From: Cerina litoralis
GTDB taxonomy: Bacteria > Bacteroidota > Bacteroidia > Flavobacteriales > Flavobacteriaceae
DNA length: 64,000 nucleotides
Reading direction: 5' to 3'
NCBI GenBank assembly: GCA_022008415.1
Contig: JAIRBC010000002.1
Coordinates: 62,001-126,000, forward strand
Part shown: piece after piece, positions 24,864-33,795 of the stretch
Layout: the number at the start of each line of letters is the position of its first letter
Position numbering within the stretch: the first letter of the stretch is position 1
Position numbers and translations under genes: made by a program
The notes under the pieces: generated by a model
Database searches by the model: none
The model's input: the letters and a program-made list of their open reading frames with translations, nothing else
Told to the model about the DNA's origin: nothing

Positions 24864-27248
24864 CTATCTCCGTCTTCCTGTAAACTCCATAGCATCTCCT
24901 TTCCCAAAGCCGTAACTAAGTCCTACTGATACAAATCGACCACGCTCTCGATTATTGTACACATAAAAGTCGGGCTGTTCGGTCACACTTTCGTAGGACC
25001 GCGAAGCGAATACATCCCTTACGCTTAGGCTTATCACCGCCTTGCCTTTAAGCAACTTCTTACGCACCCCCAGGTCCATAAAAAGATTGTCCCCTATCTC
25101 GCTTTGAACGGTTTCATAGCCGGACTCATAATTACCGGTTGCCTCTATATCCAAATCGCCCGGCAGCTTAAACTTAGCCAAGAGTTTTGATGACCATTGA
25201 GTCCCATCAAAATCAAAAACATTCGTTTCAAAGGTACCCCTCCTTTTGTATTGACCCAAGTTGAAATCCCCGTTTAAGCTGAACCATTTGGCCGGACTAT
25301 ATTTAAAATTGAACTCGATTCCCGTAGCGTTGTTCGTACCCACGTTCTCCGGTGTTACCGTATTTACGTTGTTTTCAAAAGTAGAGACCCTTTCTATGAC
25401 ATCGGTAGTATATCGGTAATAAAAGCCTAGGTTCACGGAAGCTTTGCCCAATAGGTAAATACTCGTTATTTCAAAGGAATCCGTGTATTCTGGCTGCAGA
25501 TCTGGGTTGCCCTGCCGGATCGAATAGTTGTTCCGGATATTAAAAAAGGGGTTCAAATCCCATAATCCCGGCCTAAATATTCGTCTGGAATAACCGGCCT
25601 GGAAGGATACTTTTGGGTTTAACTTATAAGACGAGTGTACGCTTGGAAACAGATCCAAATAACTCTGATGGTTGTCTTCATTGGTATCTTTCAACAAAGT
25701 ATTCAATTCGGTTTGCTCCAGACGAAGCCCCGCCTTAAGACCCCATTTTTCTCCTTCGTAAGCCCCGGTACCATAAAGTCCGAAAACGTTTTGGTTGTAA
25801 TCAAAAACATTGGTGTAGTCGGGGTCGACCACGTATTCCCCATCGATCAAATTCTCGACCTCATAGTCGTTGCTCACATCGTTCAGGACGTATTGCGCCC
25901 CGCCTTCCACGGACCAATCTTCGAAAAAGGTCTTGGTGTAATCCAATTTAAAGGTAAAAAGGGCTTCCTTGAAATCCGTTCTTGTCTTTTGATCTCCATC
26001 CATATCCTCCCCAGAAATGGTAGTATCGACGAACTGGGAGGATTGATCCTTACCAAAAAAATTACCCAGGGCACTAAAGAGCAAGGTATGGTCCTCATCC
26101 CCATCAAATTCCTTTTTGTATTGAAACTCGTATTGAAATTTTGGATTGGTTGCTTCTGTGGTTTCGTTCCTGTCCCACTCCGAGGTAATGCCCTCATTTT
26201 TATCTATTGAAGCAAAGCTAGTTTTAGAAGGTTGTTCCTCCAGTTCCAAGGCAAAATTTCCGGAAAGGGTAATTACATCATTTGGGGTAATATAATAGTC
26301 CGTTCCCAAGGTAAAATTGTAGAATTTTTCGTTGCGATACTCGGTTCCGCTGCTTAGAATACTATTTTCGTTCACCAGGTCCACATTGCCATTCTCAATG
26401 TCATTGGGCAATTCGCGAAACCCACCTCCCAATTGTGTAAAAAGGTTAAATTTTTCGGTACGCCGGTTTAAGCTAACCCCCACGCTATAATTATTGGGCG
26501 AGCCCCCATTGAGAGAGATAGATCCGTTAAGCCCCTCTCGATTCTCCTTTTTTATGACGATATTGATGATTCCCGAAGTACCCTCTGCCTCATATTTAGC
26601 GGATGGATTGGTGATTACCTCCACTCTTTCGATCATATCGGCCGTGATGGTGCCGAGGGCATTACCCTCGCCGCTAGCAAGAATCGAGGGTTTACCATTG
26701 ATCAGGACCCGCACCCCTTGGCTGCCGCGAAGGCTTATCTGCCCTTCGATATTCACGTTTACGGACGGTACGTTGTTTAGCACCTCCAAGGCACTCATCC
26801 CTGTACTGCTAATATCCTTGCCAACGTTGAACACCCGCTTGTCCAGTTTAAACTCTGTCGTGGAAACCTCTCCTTCCACAACAACCTCTGCCAACTGATG
26901 GGCATCCTCGGACAGTACTACGGTACCCAGGTTTACGACCCCGCTATTGATCACTGGCTGTCCAAAAGTCTTGGTTTTAAACCCCATAAAGCTTATTTCG
27001 ATATAAAAATCGCTCGCCTCGGTCTCCAGGTTAAATTTCCCGTCATCATCCGTGGTACCACCCGTAATGGGCGTTTTGGTTTCATTATCGGCGACCAGAA
27101 CGGTCGCAAACGGAATGGGCTGTCCACCGCCTTGTTCCACTACCCTCCCCTCAATAATGGTTGTGCCATCTTTTTGGGCAAAACCAATTCCTGTGCCCAA
27201 TAGGATATTGCAAAAAAGAAAACCGATCAATCTATTCTTGAAGGTCAT
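24864..27248 (-). CDS. TonB-dependent receptor-like outer-membrane protein
   Basis: A 794-residue outer-membrane protein. After the signal peptide (cleavage near GIGFAQ) comes a carboxypeptidase-regulatory-like beta-sandwich (about 30-115; IIEGRVVEQGGGQPIPFATV), then a plug domain (about 120-235; SALEVLNNVPSVNVNIEGQISLRGSQGVRVLINGKPS) and a barrel of the OMP_b-brl_3 type to the C-terminal SVGLSYGFGKGDAMEF. Members take up nutrients or siderophores through TonB/ExbBD, but the OMP_b-brl_3 subgroup lacks a SusD partner and its ligands are mostly unknown. No SusD gene is adjacent here, which argues against a polysaccharide locus. It is convergent with the MscS gene (37 bases). Confidence 0.88.
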   Translation of the reverse strand: MTFKNRLIGFLFCNILLGTGIGFAQKDGTTIIEGRVVEQGGGQPIPFATVLVADNETKTPITGGTTDDDGKFNLETEASDFYIEISFMGFKTKTFGQPVINSGVVNLGTVVLSEDAHQLAEVVVEGEVSTTEFKLDKRVFNVGKDISSTGMSALEVLNNVPSVNVNIEGQISLRGSQGVRVLINGKPSILASGEGNALGTITADMIERVEVITNPSAKYEAEGTSGIINIVIKKENREGLNGSISLNGGSPNNYSVGVSLNRRTEKFNLFTQLGGGFRELPNDIENGNVDLVNENSILSSGTEYRNEKFYNFTLGTDYYITPNDVITLSGNFALELEEQPSKTSFASIDKNEGITSEWDRNETTEATNPKFQYEFQYKKEFDGDEDHTLLFSALGNFFGKDQSSQFVDTTISGEDMDGDQKTRTDFKEALFTFKLDYTKTFFEDWSVEGGAQYVLNDVSNDYEVENLIDGEYVVDPDYTNVFDYNQNVFGLYGTGAYEGEKWGLKAGLRLEQTELNTLLKDTNEDNHQSYLDLFPSVHSSYKLNPKVSFQAGYSRRIFRPGLWDLNPFFNIRNNYSIRQGNPDLQPEYTDSFEITSIYLLGKASVNLGFYYRYTTDVIERVSTFENNVNTVTPENVGTNNATGIEFNFKYSPAKWFSLNGDFNLGQYKRRGTFETNVFDFDGTQWSSKLLAKFKLPGDLDIEATGNYESGYETVQSEIGDNLFMDLGVRKKLLKGKAVISLSVRDVFASRSYESVTEQPDFYVYNNRERGRFVSVGLSYGFGKGDAMEFTGRRR

Positions 27249-27432
27249 GTAATTGTTTTATTTTTTTATAAGCGTATAAAGTTCGGGGATTTTTGGAACT
27301 TGGCTAATTATTTTCTGTTAACGACGGGACTTTACTAATCAACGACATTCCTCTAAATTCCCATATCCCAAAATGAACGGGACTCCGCGAACCAATATAA
27401 GAAAAGGAGATTGGATTTTTTTTAGAGAAGGG

Positions 27433-27462
27433 TTGATGTAAAGTAAGAGTTGATTATATTTG
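27433..27462 (+). promoter_or_regulatory. Promoter of tRNA-Leu
   Basis: TTG at 27433-27435, 19 bases, then TATATTTG at 27455-27462: a full match to the Bacteroidetes -33/-7 pattern. Expected transcription start is near 27469, about 30 bases before the tRNA. Confidence 0.75.
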
Positions 27463-27497
27463 CCCTCCTAATAACTCCCCAAAGGAAATTAGTCTAT

Positions 27498-27581
27498 ACC
27501 CGGGTGCTGGAACTGGTAGACAGGCATGGTTGAGGGCCATGTGTCCGTTAGGGCGTGTGGGTTCGATTCCCATCCCGGGTA
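27498..27581 (+). tRNA. tRNA-Leu(GAG)
   Basis: An 84-nt class II tRNA. Acceptor ACCCGGG (27498-27504) pairs with CCCGGGT (27574-27580), with discriminator A at 27581. The anticodon stem is CATGG/CCATG with loop TTGAGGG, so the anticodon GAG is at 27532-27534 and reads CUC/CUU. A long variable arm (TGTCC...GGGCG) is typical of tRNA-Leu, and the T arm is GTGGG-TTCGATT-CCCAT. CCA is not encoded. An ideal promoter and an intrinsic terminator flank it, so it is a single-gene transcript. Confidence 0.95.
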
Positions 27582-27583
27582 CT

Positions 27584-27608
27584 AAAACCGCTGTTAGCGG
27601 TTTTTTTT
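27584..27608 (+). terminator. Intrinsic terminator of tRNA-Leu
   Basis: AAAACCGCT (27584-27592) and AGCGGTTTT (27596-27604) form a 9-bp stem with a GTT loop, followed by a run of T to 27608. It begins three bases after the tRNA. Confidence 0.9.
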
Positions 27609-27666
27609 ATTCCCCAAATTTACTTTACATTTAATATTGCAACCAAAACAGATGGTGGAATAAAAA

Positions 27667-28917
27667 ATGGGTAAAAACATTATCGTTATCGGGGGCGGAA
27701 TCATTGGGATGAGCACCGCCTATTATCTACATCAAGAAGGGCATCGGGTTACCATAATCGATAAATCCAACATGGATCACGGTGCTTCCTATGTGAATGC
27801 CGGTTACCTTACGCCGAGCCACATCATACCAATGGCATCGCCAGGGATGATGCTCAAAGGCATCAAATGGATGTTCAACAGCAGTAGTCCTTTTTATATA
27901 AAACCACGGTTCGACCTGGATTTTATAAAATGGGCCTGGCAATTCAATGCCGCCTCCACCAAGGCAAGGGTAGAAAAGGCCATCCCACTGATCAAGGACA
28001 TTAACCTGTTGAGTAAAGAATTGTATACGGAGATATACGAGAGTGGCAACCTCGGTGATTTTCAGTTGGTAAAAAAAGGGCTTCTGATGTTGTACAAAAC
28101 AGAAAAGGAAGGCCAACACGAAATGGAAGTTGCAAATCGGGCGAAGGACGAAGGACTGGATGTCCGTGAACTATCACTCAGGGAATTACACAGCCTTCAG
28201 CCCAATCTGAGTTCGGAAATCCTCGGTGCAGTACATTACGAATGTGATGCACATACTACTCCGGAAGAGATTATGCAAAATCTAAAAAAGTATTTAACGG
28301 ACCATGGAGTGACCCTAAAGACTGGGGAGGAAGTCGTCGATTTTAATTTCAGCGGATCGATCATCGATAAGGTAATTACCCAAAAAGACTCCTATAAATT
28401 TGATGAAATGGTTTTGGCCTCGGGTTCCTGGAGTCAGCACCTTGCCAAAAAATTGCAACTTAAAATCGCCGTGCAACCGGGCAAAGGTTACCGCATCGAT
28501 GTAAAAAGACCTACCGGAATTGTAGTTCCCGCCATATTGATGGAGGCTAAAGTTGCCGTTACCCCTATGAAAGGGTTTACCCGCTTCGCTGGTACCATGG
28601 AACTTTCGGGCATCAACGATACAATCAATAAAACAAGGGTCCAGGCCATTGCAAAGGCAGCATCGGCCTACTACAAAGGATTACAAATTACGGATAAGGA
28701 ACAGACAGAAGCCCAATGTGGGCTTAGGCCTGTTTCACCGGATGGCCTCCCCTATATTGGCCGTACTTCCAAATGGGCCAACCTAACCGTAGCCACGGGC
28801 CATGCCATGATGGGTTGGAGCCTGGGACCCGCAACTGGTAAATTGGTGTCCGAAATTATCTCAGGGAAAAAGCTTTCCATGAATATCGAGGGGCTCGCTC
28901 CAGAGCGAAAGTTGTAA
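27667..28917 (+). CDS. FAD-dependent D-amino-acid dehydrogenase-like (DadA family)
   Basis: A 416-residue flavoprotein of the DAO/DadA family. The N-terminal Rossmann motif VIGGGIIGMSTAYYL (about 6-20) binds FAD, and the C-terminal CGLRPVSPDGLPYIGRT and ATGHAMMGWSLGPATG blocks are typical of D-amino-acid dehydrogenases. These oxidise D-amino acids (D-alanine, D-hydroxyproline and others) to keto acids and feed electrons into the quinone pool at the membrane. No racemase, epimerase or transporter is adjacent, so the substrate cannot be inferred. It starts 86 bases after tRNA-Leu, with the tRNA terminator between them. Confidence 0.85.
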   Translation: MGKNIIVIGGGIIGMSTAYYLHQEGHRVTIIDKSNMDHGASYVNAGYLTPSHIIPMASPGMMLKGIKWMFNSSSPFYIKPRFDLDFIKWAWQFNAASTKARVEKAIPLIKDINLLSKELYTEIYESGNLGDFQLVKKGLLMLYKTEKEGQHEMEVANRAKDEGLDVRELSLRELHSLQPNLSSEILGAVHYECDAHTTPEEIMQNLKKYLTDHGVTLKTGEEVVDFNFSGSIIDKVITQKDSYKFDEMVLASGSWSQHLAKKLQLKIAVQPGKGYRIDVKRPTGIVVPAILMEAKVAVTPMKGFTRFAGTMELSGINDTINKTRVQAIAKAASAYYKGLQITDKEQTEAQCGLRPVSPDGLPYIGRTSKWANLTVATGHAMMGWSLGPATGKLVSEIISGKKLSMNIEGLAPERKL

Positions 28918-29158
28918 TAAGGGATAGGTTTCCGGGTTTTGGAGTTATATTGTTAAGGACTGGTATGTTGACTATATTCCTAAATATTCAGAAGCGTAAA
29001 AACTTTGTATCATTTACCGCCTTAATTGCCAACACAACCACAATTGTCCGACCATTCGTGTAAACATTACCGTCCTATTTGCCTGCCTTCCTTCGCCCGT
29101 AGTCTATAAGACTATCTAAATTTAACGGGGAAACTGGGGAATAAATCGATTATTATAT

Positions 29159-29166
29159 TATATTTG
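29159..29166 (+). promoter_or_regulatory. Candidate -7 element of the carH-crt cluster
   Basis: TATATTTG matches TAnnTTTG and lies 21 bases before the chosen ATG at 29188. No TTG is seen at the -33 spacing, and the flanks are strongly AT-rich. A promoter that depends on a regulator would fit (inference). Confidence 0.5.
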
Positions 29167-29187
29167 TTTAACTTTATATTTAAAAAA

Positions 29188-30093
29188 ATGAACAAAGTTA
29201 AAGAAGCTTTCAGTATCCGGGATTTGGAAAACCTATCGGGAATCAAGGCCCATACTATTCGGATATGGGAAAAAAGATATGGTCTTCTAGAACCGGAACG
29301 AACCGATACCAACATTCGCTCCTATAACTTGGAGAATTTACAAAAGCTATTAAATATTACCGTGCTCTACAACAACGGGTACAAAATTTCCAAAATTGCC
29401 TCTTTGCCCAATTCCGAAATTCCCGTATTGGTACACGAACTAAGCGTTGAGGAAAACGACAAAGACCACATCATCAATTCCCTAAAATTGGCCATGGTGA
29501 AATTTGATCAAGTACTTTTCCATAGTACGTATAACGAATTGACCGTAAATAAATCCTTTAGGGACATTTTCAGTTCGATCCTAATTCCCCTTCTAAATCA
29601 ATTGGGGATACTTTGGCAAACTGACAGCATACATACTTCCCACGAACATTTTATGGCCGGACTGATACGCCAAAAGATAATCGCCAACACAGAAAAATTG
29701 CAGCTAACCGGTCCGACGGGGAAAGACAGGACGTTTGTACTCTTCCTGCCCGACAACGAAATTCACGATATCGGACTTTTATACATTAATTATGAATTGC
29801 TGTTGAGAGGCTTCAAGACCATTTATTTGGGACAGACCGTCCCCATCATCAGCCTTAAGGACTTGGAGGTGGTCGGGGATAACCTCCATTTTGTATCCTA
29901 TTTTACAGTTCAACCCACCAAAGACAAATTAGAGAACTATATAGCTCAATTTGATAGTGAAATTAATCTAGGCTATTACAAAAAACTATGGGTTCTGGGG
30001 CGACAAACCCAGTATCTGGACAAAGAAAAGCTGCCTGGTCACATAGAAACCTTTGAATCTATCCAGGCTCTTGTCCAAAAAATAGAAGCTTAA
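29188..30093 (+). CDS. MerR-family regulator with cobalamin-binding domain (CarH/LitR type)
   Basis: A 301-residue protein. An N-terminal MerR helix-turn-helix (about 8-75; SIRDLENLSGIKAHTIRIWEKRYGLL) is joined to a B12-binding module. The helical bundle has W143-x9-E153-H154, the motif that caps adenosylcobalamin in CarH. The Rossmann part has E191-I-H193-D-I-G196, with the histidine that ligates cobalt. Known CarH proteins of Thermus and Myxococcus bind AdoB12, repress carotenoid genes in the dark and release DNA in light. The ATG at 29188 is preferred over an in-frame TTG at 29164 that lies in the -7 box. It is 13 bases from crtI, so it is probably co-transcribed with its own targets. Confidence 0.88.
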   Translation: MNKVKEAFSIRDLENLSGIKAHTIRIWEKRYGLLEPERTDTNIRSYNLENLQKLLNITVLYNNGYKISKIASLPNSEIPVLVHELSVEENDKDHIINSLKLAMVKFDQVLFHSTYNELTVNKSFRDIFSSILIPLLNQLGILWQTDSIHTSHEHFMAGLIRQKIIANTEKLQLTGPTGKDRTFVLFLPDNEIHDIGLLYINYELLLRGFKTIYLGQTVPIISLKDLEVVGDNLHFVSYFTVQPTKDKLENYIAQFDSEINLGYYKKLWVLGRQTQYLDKEKLPGHIETFESIQALVQKIEA

Positions 30094-30106
30094 CGGCAAT
30101 AGAAGG

Positions 30107-31573
30107 ATGAAAAAAAAGGTAGTCGTAATTGGATCTGGATTTTCGTCGCTCTCGGCTTCCTGTTATTTGGCCAAACAAGGATTTGATGTAGAAATCATTG
30201 AAAAGAACACGGATTTAGGCGGAAGGGCCGGAAGGTTGACAATTGATGGATATACATTTGATACGGGACCTAGTTGGTATTGGATGCCCGACGTCTTTGA
30301 CCGGTTTTTTAAGGATTTTGGAAAGAAAACTTCCGACTTATACACCTTGGACAGGTTGGATCCGGCATATCGGGTTTTTTTTGCCGATGAGACCATTACC
30401 ATAGGAAGTGGAATCGACAAAATATGCCAAGAGTTCGAGCGAATTGAAAAAGGAAGCGCGGTACAACTAAAAAAAATTATGACAGTGGCCCGGGAAAATT
30501 ATAAAATCGCAATGCAGGACATCGTTCTCAAGCCAGGAGCGTCGCCACTAGAGCTTGTGACATGGGATACTGTGACCCGCATCGACCGTTTTTTTACATC
30601 CATAAGTCGGGAAATACGAAAAAAGTTTAAAAATCCTAAATTGATTTCAGTGCTGGAATTCCCGGTGCTTTTTTTAGGTGCCAAACCAACCCGCACTCCG
30701 TCCTTTTACAGTTTTATGAATTTTGCAGATTTTGGGCTTGGGACCTGGCACCCAAAAGGGGGGATTTACGAAATTGTCAGGGCCATGAAAAGTTTGTGCG
30801 AAGAGCTAGGGGTAAGGATAAGAACCTCCTCTACAGTAGATAAAATCCATGTAAACCGAGGAAGTGTGACAGGAATACAAGTCAACGGTGCAACCATTGA
30901 AGCTGATGTTGTCGTGTGTGGATCCGACTATCATCACTCGGAAACCCTTTTGGATGAAAAATATAGGCAATATTCCGAGGCGTACTGGAAAAAAAGAACT
31001 TTTGCACCGTCTTCCCTCCTATTTTATGTCGGATTCGATCGTAAATTGGCCAATGTTGGCCATCATAACCTCTTTTTCGATACAAGCTTTGAAAAACATG
31101 CCGAAGAAATCTATGACCGTCCCCAATGGCCCACTGAACCCCTCTTTTATGCCAATTTTCCATCGGTAACAGACGCAGGTATGGCACCCAAGGATGGCGA
31201 GAGCGGTTTTTTTCTTATTCCAATAGCACCTGATCTAAAAGATTCCCAGGAAATTAAAGAACGATATTTTGACCTAGTCATACAAAGATTTGAAGAAAGG
31301 ACCTCCCAGAAAATCCGCGAAAACATTGTTTTTCACCAAAGTTTCTGCGTTAGCGATTTCAAGGAAAAATACAATTCCTATAAGGGCAATGCCTATGGCA
31401 TGGCCAACACACTTGCACAAACCGCCTTTTTAAGACCTAAATTAAAGAGTAAAAAAGTAAAGAACTTGTTTTTTACAGGTCAGTTGACCGTACCCGGTCC
31501 GGGAGTACCACCCGCTCTAATTTCGGGAAAATTGGTATCGGAACTTATTGGAAAAAATATATATACAGAATAA
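30107..31573 (+). CDS. crtI: Phytoene desaturase
   Basis: A 488-residue FAD-dependent CrtI-type carotene desaturase. The N-terminal dinucleotide-binding motif VVIGSGFSSLSASCYLAKQG and IEKNTDLGGRAGRLTIDGYTFDTGPSWYWMP are diagnostic, and the C-terminal FTGQLTVPGPGVPPALISGKLVSELI is the conserved bacterial CrtI end. It introduces double bonds into phytoene to give lycopene, acting on the membrane. It lies between the CarH-type regulator and crtB (30 bases downstream) in one apparent operon. Length is normal. The downstream lycopene cyclase needed for zeaxanthin is not in the window. Confidence 0.95.
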   Translation: MKKKVVVIGSGFSSLSASCYLAKQGFDVEIIEKNTDLGGRAGRLTIDGYTFDTGPSWYWMPDVFDRFFKDFGKKTSDLYTLDRLDPAYRVFFADETITIGSGIDKICQEFERIEKGSAVQLKKIMTVARENYKIAMQDIVLKPGASPLELVTWDTVTRIDRFFTSISREIRKKFKNPKLISVLEFPVLFLGAKPTRTPSFYSFMNFADFGLGTWHPKGGIYEIVRAMKSLCEELGVRIRTSSTVDKIHVNRGSVTGIQVNGATIEADVVVCGSDYHHSETLLDEKYRQYSEAYWKKRTFAPSSLLFYVGFDRKLANVGHHNLFFDTSFEKHAEEIYDRPQWPTEPLFYANFPSVTDAGMAPKDGESGFFLIPIAPDLKDSQEIKERYFDLVIQRFEERTSQKIRENIVFHQSFCVSDFKEKYNSYKGNAYGMANTLAQTAFLRPKLKSKKVKNLFFTGQLTVPGPGVPPALISGKLVSELIGKNIYTE

Positions 31574-31603
31574 AGAAATCGGCATAGATTTAAAAATAGA
31601 ATT

Positions 31604-32455
31604 ATGAAAGCTACTTTTGACAAGGTTTCCCGCAACTGCAGCAAGATTGTAACCCAGTCCTACAGCACCTCGTTTTCTTCGGCCACCAAATTGTTGGCTC
31701 CTTCCATACGAAGTGATATTTATAATATTTATGGTTTCGTCCGTTTTGCCGATGAGATTGTGGATAACTTTCACGCATATAATAAGGAAGAGTTGTTGGA
31801 TGACTTTCAACGGGACTTGAAATATGCACTGCGGAACAAGATCAGCCTAAATCCCATTTTAAATTCCTTCCAATATACCTATCACAAATATAGCATCCCC
31901 TATCATTTAGTTGGCTCATTTTTGGATAGTATGCGTATGGACCTCCACGGGAACGTATTTAAAACCGAGAACGAATATAAATCATATATTTATGGGTCGG
32001 CCGACGTAGTAGGCCTAATGTGCCTACGTGTTTTTACTCAAGGTGATAGGTCTAAATACGAGCAGCTCAAAGTTTCGGCCATGGCTCTGGGCTCTGCTTT
32101 TCAAAAGGTTAATTTCCTCAGGGACTTAAAGAGCGATTTTGAATATTTAAATCGTTCGTATTTTCCACACGTTAATCTGAGGGAGCTGGACGAAGGTTCA
32201 AAAACTGCCATCATTCAAGAAATAGAGACCGATTTTGCACTTGGCCATTCTGGAATCTTGAAATTGCCCAATTCCTCGAAATTTGGTGTATATATGGCCT
32301 ACAAATATTATCGGAAGCTTTTAAAAAAACTAAAGAACACGCCATCCATGGAAATCAAGAATAAAAGAATTCGAGTATCCAATTATCAAAAGCTGGGATT
32401 GCTGGCTACGACTTATGTGAATTATAAACTTGGGATGTATGAGAGGAGTTATTGA
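31604..32455 (+). CDS. crtB: Phytoene synthase
   Basis: A 283-residue squalene/phytoene synthase. Both aspartate-rich motifs are present: FADEIVDNF (first DxxxD) and NFLRDLKSDFE (second, with the NxxRDxxxD pattern). They bind the Mg2+-diphosphates of two geranylgeranyl-PP molecules, which the enzyme joins head to head into phytoene, the first carotenoid step. It is slightly shorter than proteobacterial CrtB, as usual in flavobacteria. It follows crtI by 30 bases; crtZ follows after 111 bases. A short tandem TTATTGAG repeat overlaps the stop region. Confidence 0.95.
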   Translation: MKATFDKVSRNCSKIVTQSYSTSFSSATKLLAPSIRSDIYNIYGFVRFADEIVDNFHAYNKEELLDDFQRDLKYALRNKISLNPILNSFQYTYHKYSIPYHLVGSFLDSMRMDLHGNVFKTENEYKSYIYGSADVVGLMCLRVFTQGDRSKYEQLKVSAMALGSAFQKVNFLRDLKSDFEYLNRSYFPHVNLRELDEGSKTAIIQEIETDFALGHSGILKLPNSSKFGVYMAYKYYRKLLKKLKNTPSMEIKNKRIRVSNYQKLGLLATTYVNYKLGMYERSY

Positions 32456-32566
32456 GTTATTGAGTTTATTGTGTTAACAGGCAACAAAGTCACTTGAAAA
32501 CACACCATAATAACCTAATAACTATACCTTAAACATCTCCAAAATTTTCATTAAAAGAAACAACAC

Positions 32567-33016
32567 ATGAAACTTCTAATCTGGTTATTACTTTTCATCG
32601 GTGTATTCTGCTTTATGGAGTTTATGGCTTGGTTTACCCATAAGTATATCATGCATGGTTTTCTGTGGAAATTGCATAGAGATCACCATAAAAAGGACCA
32701 TGATTCCTGGTTTGAACGCAACGATCTTTTCTTTGTCTTTTACGCCATTGTTAGCATGGTCTTCTTTTGGTTGGGTGCGCAGACCGGTTTTTGGCAAGGA
32801 TGGCCCATTGGTTTTGGCATACTGGCTTACGGTATAGCCTACTTCACGGTCCACGATATTTTTATTCACCAACGGTTTAAATGGTTTCGGAATACAAACA
32901 ATAGATACGCAAAAGGTCTCCGAAGAGCGCATAAAATACACCATAAACATTTGGACAAATCGGATGGGGAATGCTTTGGAATGCTGTTCGTTCCGTTCAA
33001 GTATTTTAAGAGGTAA
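32567..33016 (+). CDS. crtZ: Beta-carotene hydroxylase
   Basis: A 149-residue membrane di-iron hydroxylase of the fatty-acid-hydroxylase superfamily. The histidine clusters are intact: HKYIMH, HRDHHKKDH, HDIFIHQRF and HKIHHKHLD. Hydrophobic helices lie at about 3-20, 55-75 and 80-100. It adds hydroxyl groups at C3/C3' of beta-carotene to make zeaxanthin, the common yellow pigment of marine flavobacteria. It closes the carH-crtI-crtB-crtZ cluster; a lycopene cyclase gene must lie elsewhere. It is convergent with the TlpA-like gene, 53 bases away. Confidence 0.93.
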   Translation: MKLLIWLLLFIGVFCFMEFMAWFTHKYIMHGFLWKLHRDHHKKDHDSWFERNDLFFVFYAIVSMVFFWLGAQTGFWQGWPIGFGILAYGIAYFTVHDIFIHQRFKWFRNTNNRYAKGLRRAHKIHHKHLDKSDGECFGMLFVPFKYFKR

Positions 33017-33069
33017 GACGGTGAGGTTAGAGTTTAGTTTAACTGGAATTTGAGTTTGAGCTTAACCCC

Positions 33070-33633
33070 CTATTCCTTTAACAGATTGCCCAACAGGGTC
33101 TTTATTTTATCCGTATTCCAATCGGCTGCGTTTGTCTCCGCAACCCTAATCTTCCCATCCTTGTCGATAATGTAGGTGGTTGGCAGGACTTTGGCGGCTA
33201 ACAGACTTGGTGCCGCGGTCTTGGCATAATATACCGGCAAATCCTCGTACTGGTGCTTCTTCAGAAATGCCTCGACCTTATCTGGTTTGTCCTGGGCCAC
33301 GAACATAAAAACGACCTTATCTCCGTATCCCTTGTACAACTTTTGCAAACTGGGCATCTCGGCCACACATGGCGGGCACCAGGTGGCCCAAAAATTAATG
33401 AGGACAACCTTACCTTCTTGGTCCCTAAAATCAAAATAATTTCCCTCAACGTCCTGTAAATCCCATTCATAATTATCCAACGATACCTGCATACCCTCTT
33501 TGACGACTGCGGCCCCGGAAGATAGCAACCGACCGATGTGCACCCGTGCATAAAACCCCACTGGAGTGAATACTAAAAGGATTATTCCAATAATAAATAA
33601 ACCGTTTACGATTTGCTTTTTACTGAGTTTCAC
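33070..33633 (-). CDS. TlpA-family membrane-anchored thioredoxin
   Basis: A 187-residue thioredoxin-like protein with one N-terminal membrane anchor (about 10-30) and a periplasmic TlpA/ResA domain. The redox site is W-C86-P-P-C89 (ATWCPPC), and the cis-proline loop is LPTTYIID. It reduces disulfides in periplasmic or secreted proteins, for example in cytochrome c maturation, using electrons from a membrane reductase. A paralogue without the cysteines follows downstream on the same strand's upstream side (33796-34356); the two share about the same length and layout, which suggests duplication. Confidence 0.88.
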   Translation of the reverse strand: MKLSKKQIVNGLFIIGIILLVFTPVGFYARVHIGRLLSSGAAVVKEGMQVSLDNYEWDLQDVEGNYFDFRDQEGKVVLINFWATWCPPCVAEMPSLQKLYKGYGDKVVFMFVAQDKPDKVEAFLKKHQYEDLPVYYAKTAAPSLLAAKVLPTTYIIDKDGKIRVAETNAADWNTDKIKTLLGNLLKE

Positions 33634-33795
33634 ACTTTTAATTTTTAGTTGCCTTCAGAATATTAGATAATAGAGAAAAGATTTTTTCCTATTCCCAATC
33701 TTATAGCCCCTTATGTTTATATTTATTTTCCCCTCTCTAAATTCTCTTGTTTACGCTAAATTTGCTCTCTTCTCTATTTTCTATATTCTATTCAC

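Noticed and set aside
25635-26210. 191-codon frame antisense to the TonB-type receptor
   Set aside because: Shadow of a well-supported receptor gene; hydrophobic and without motif.
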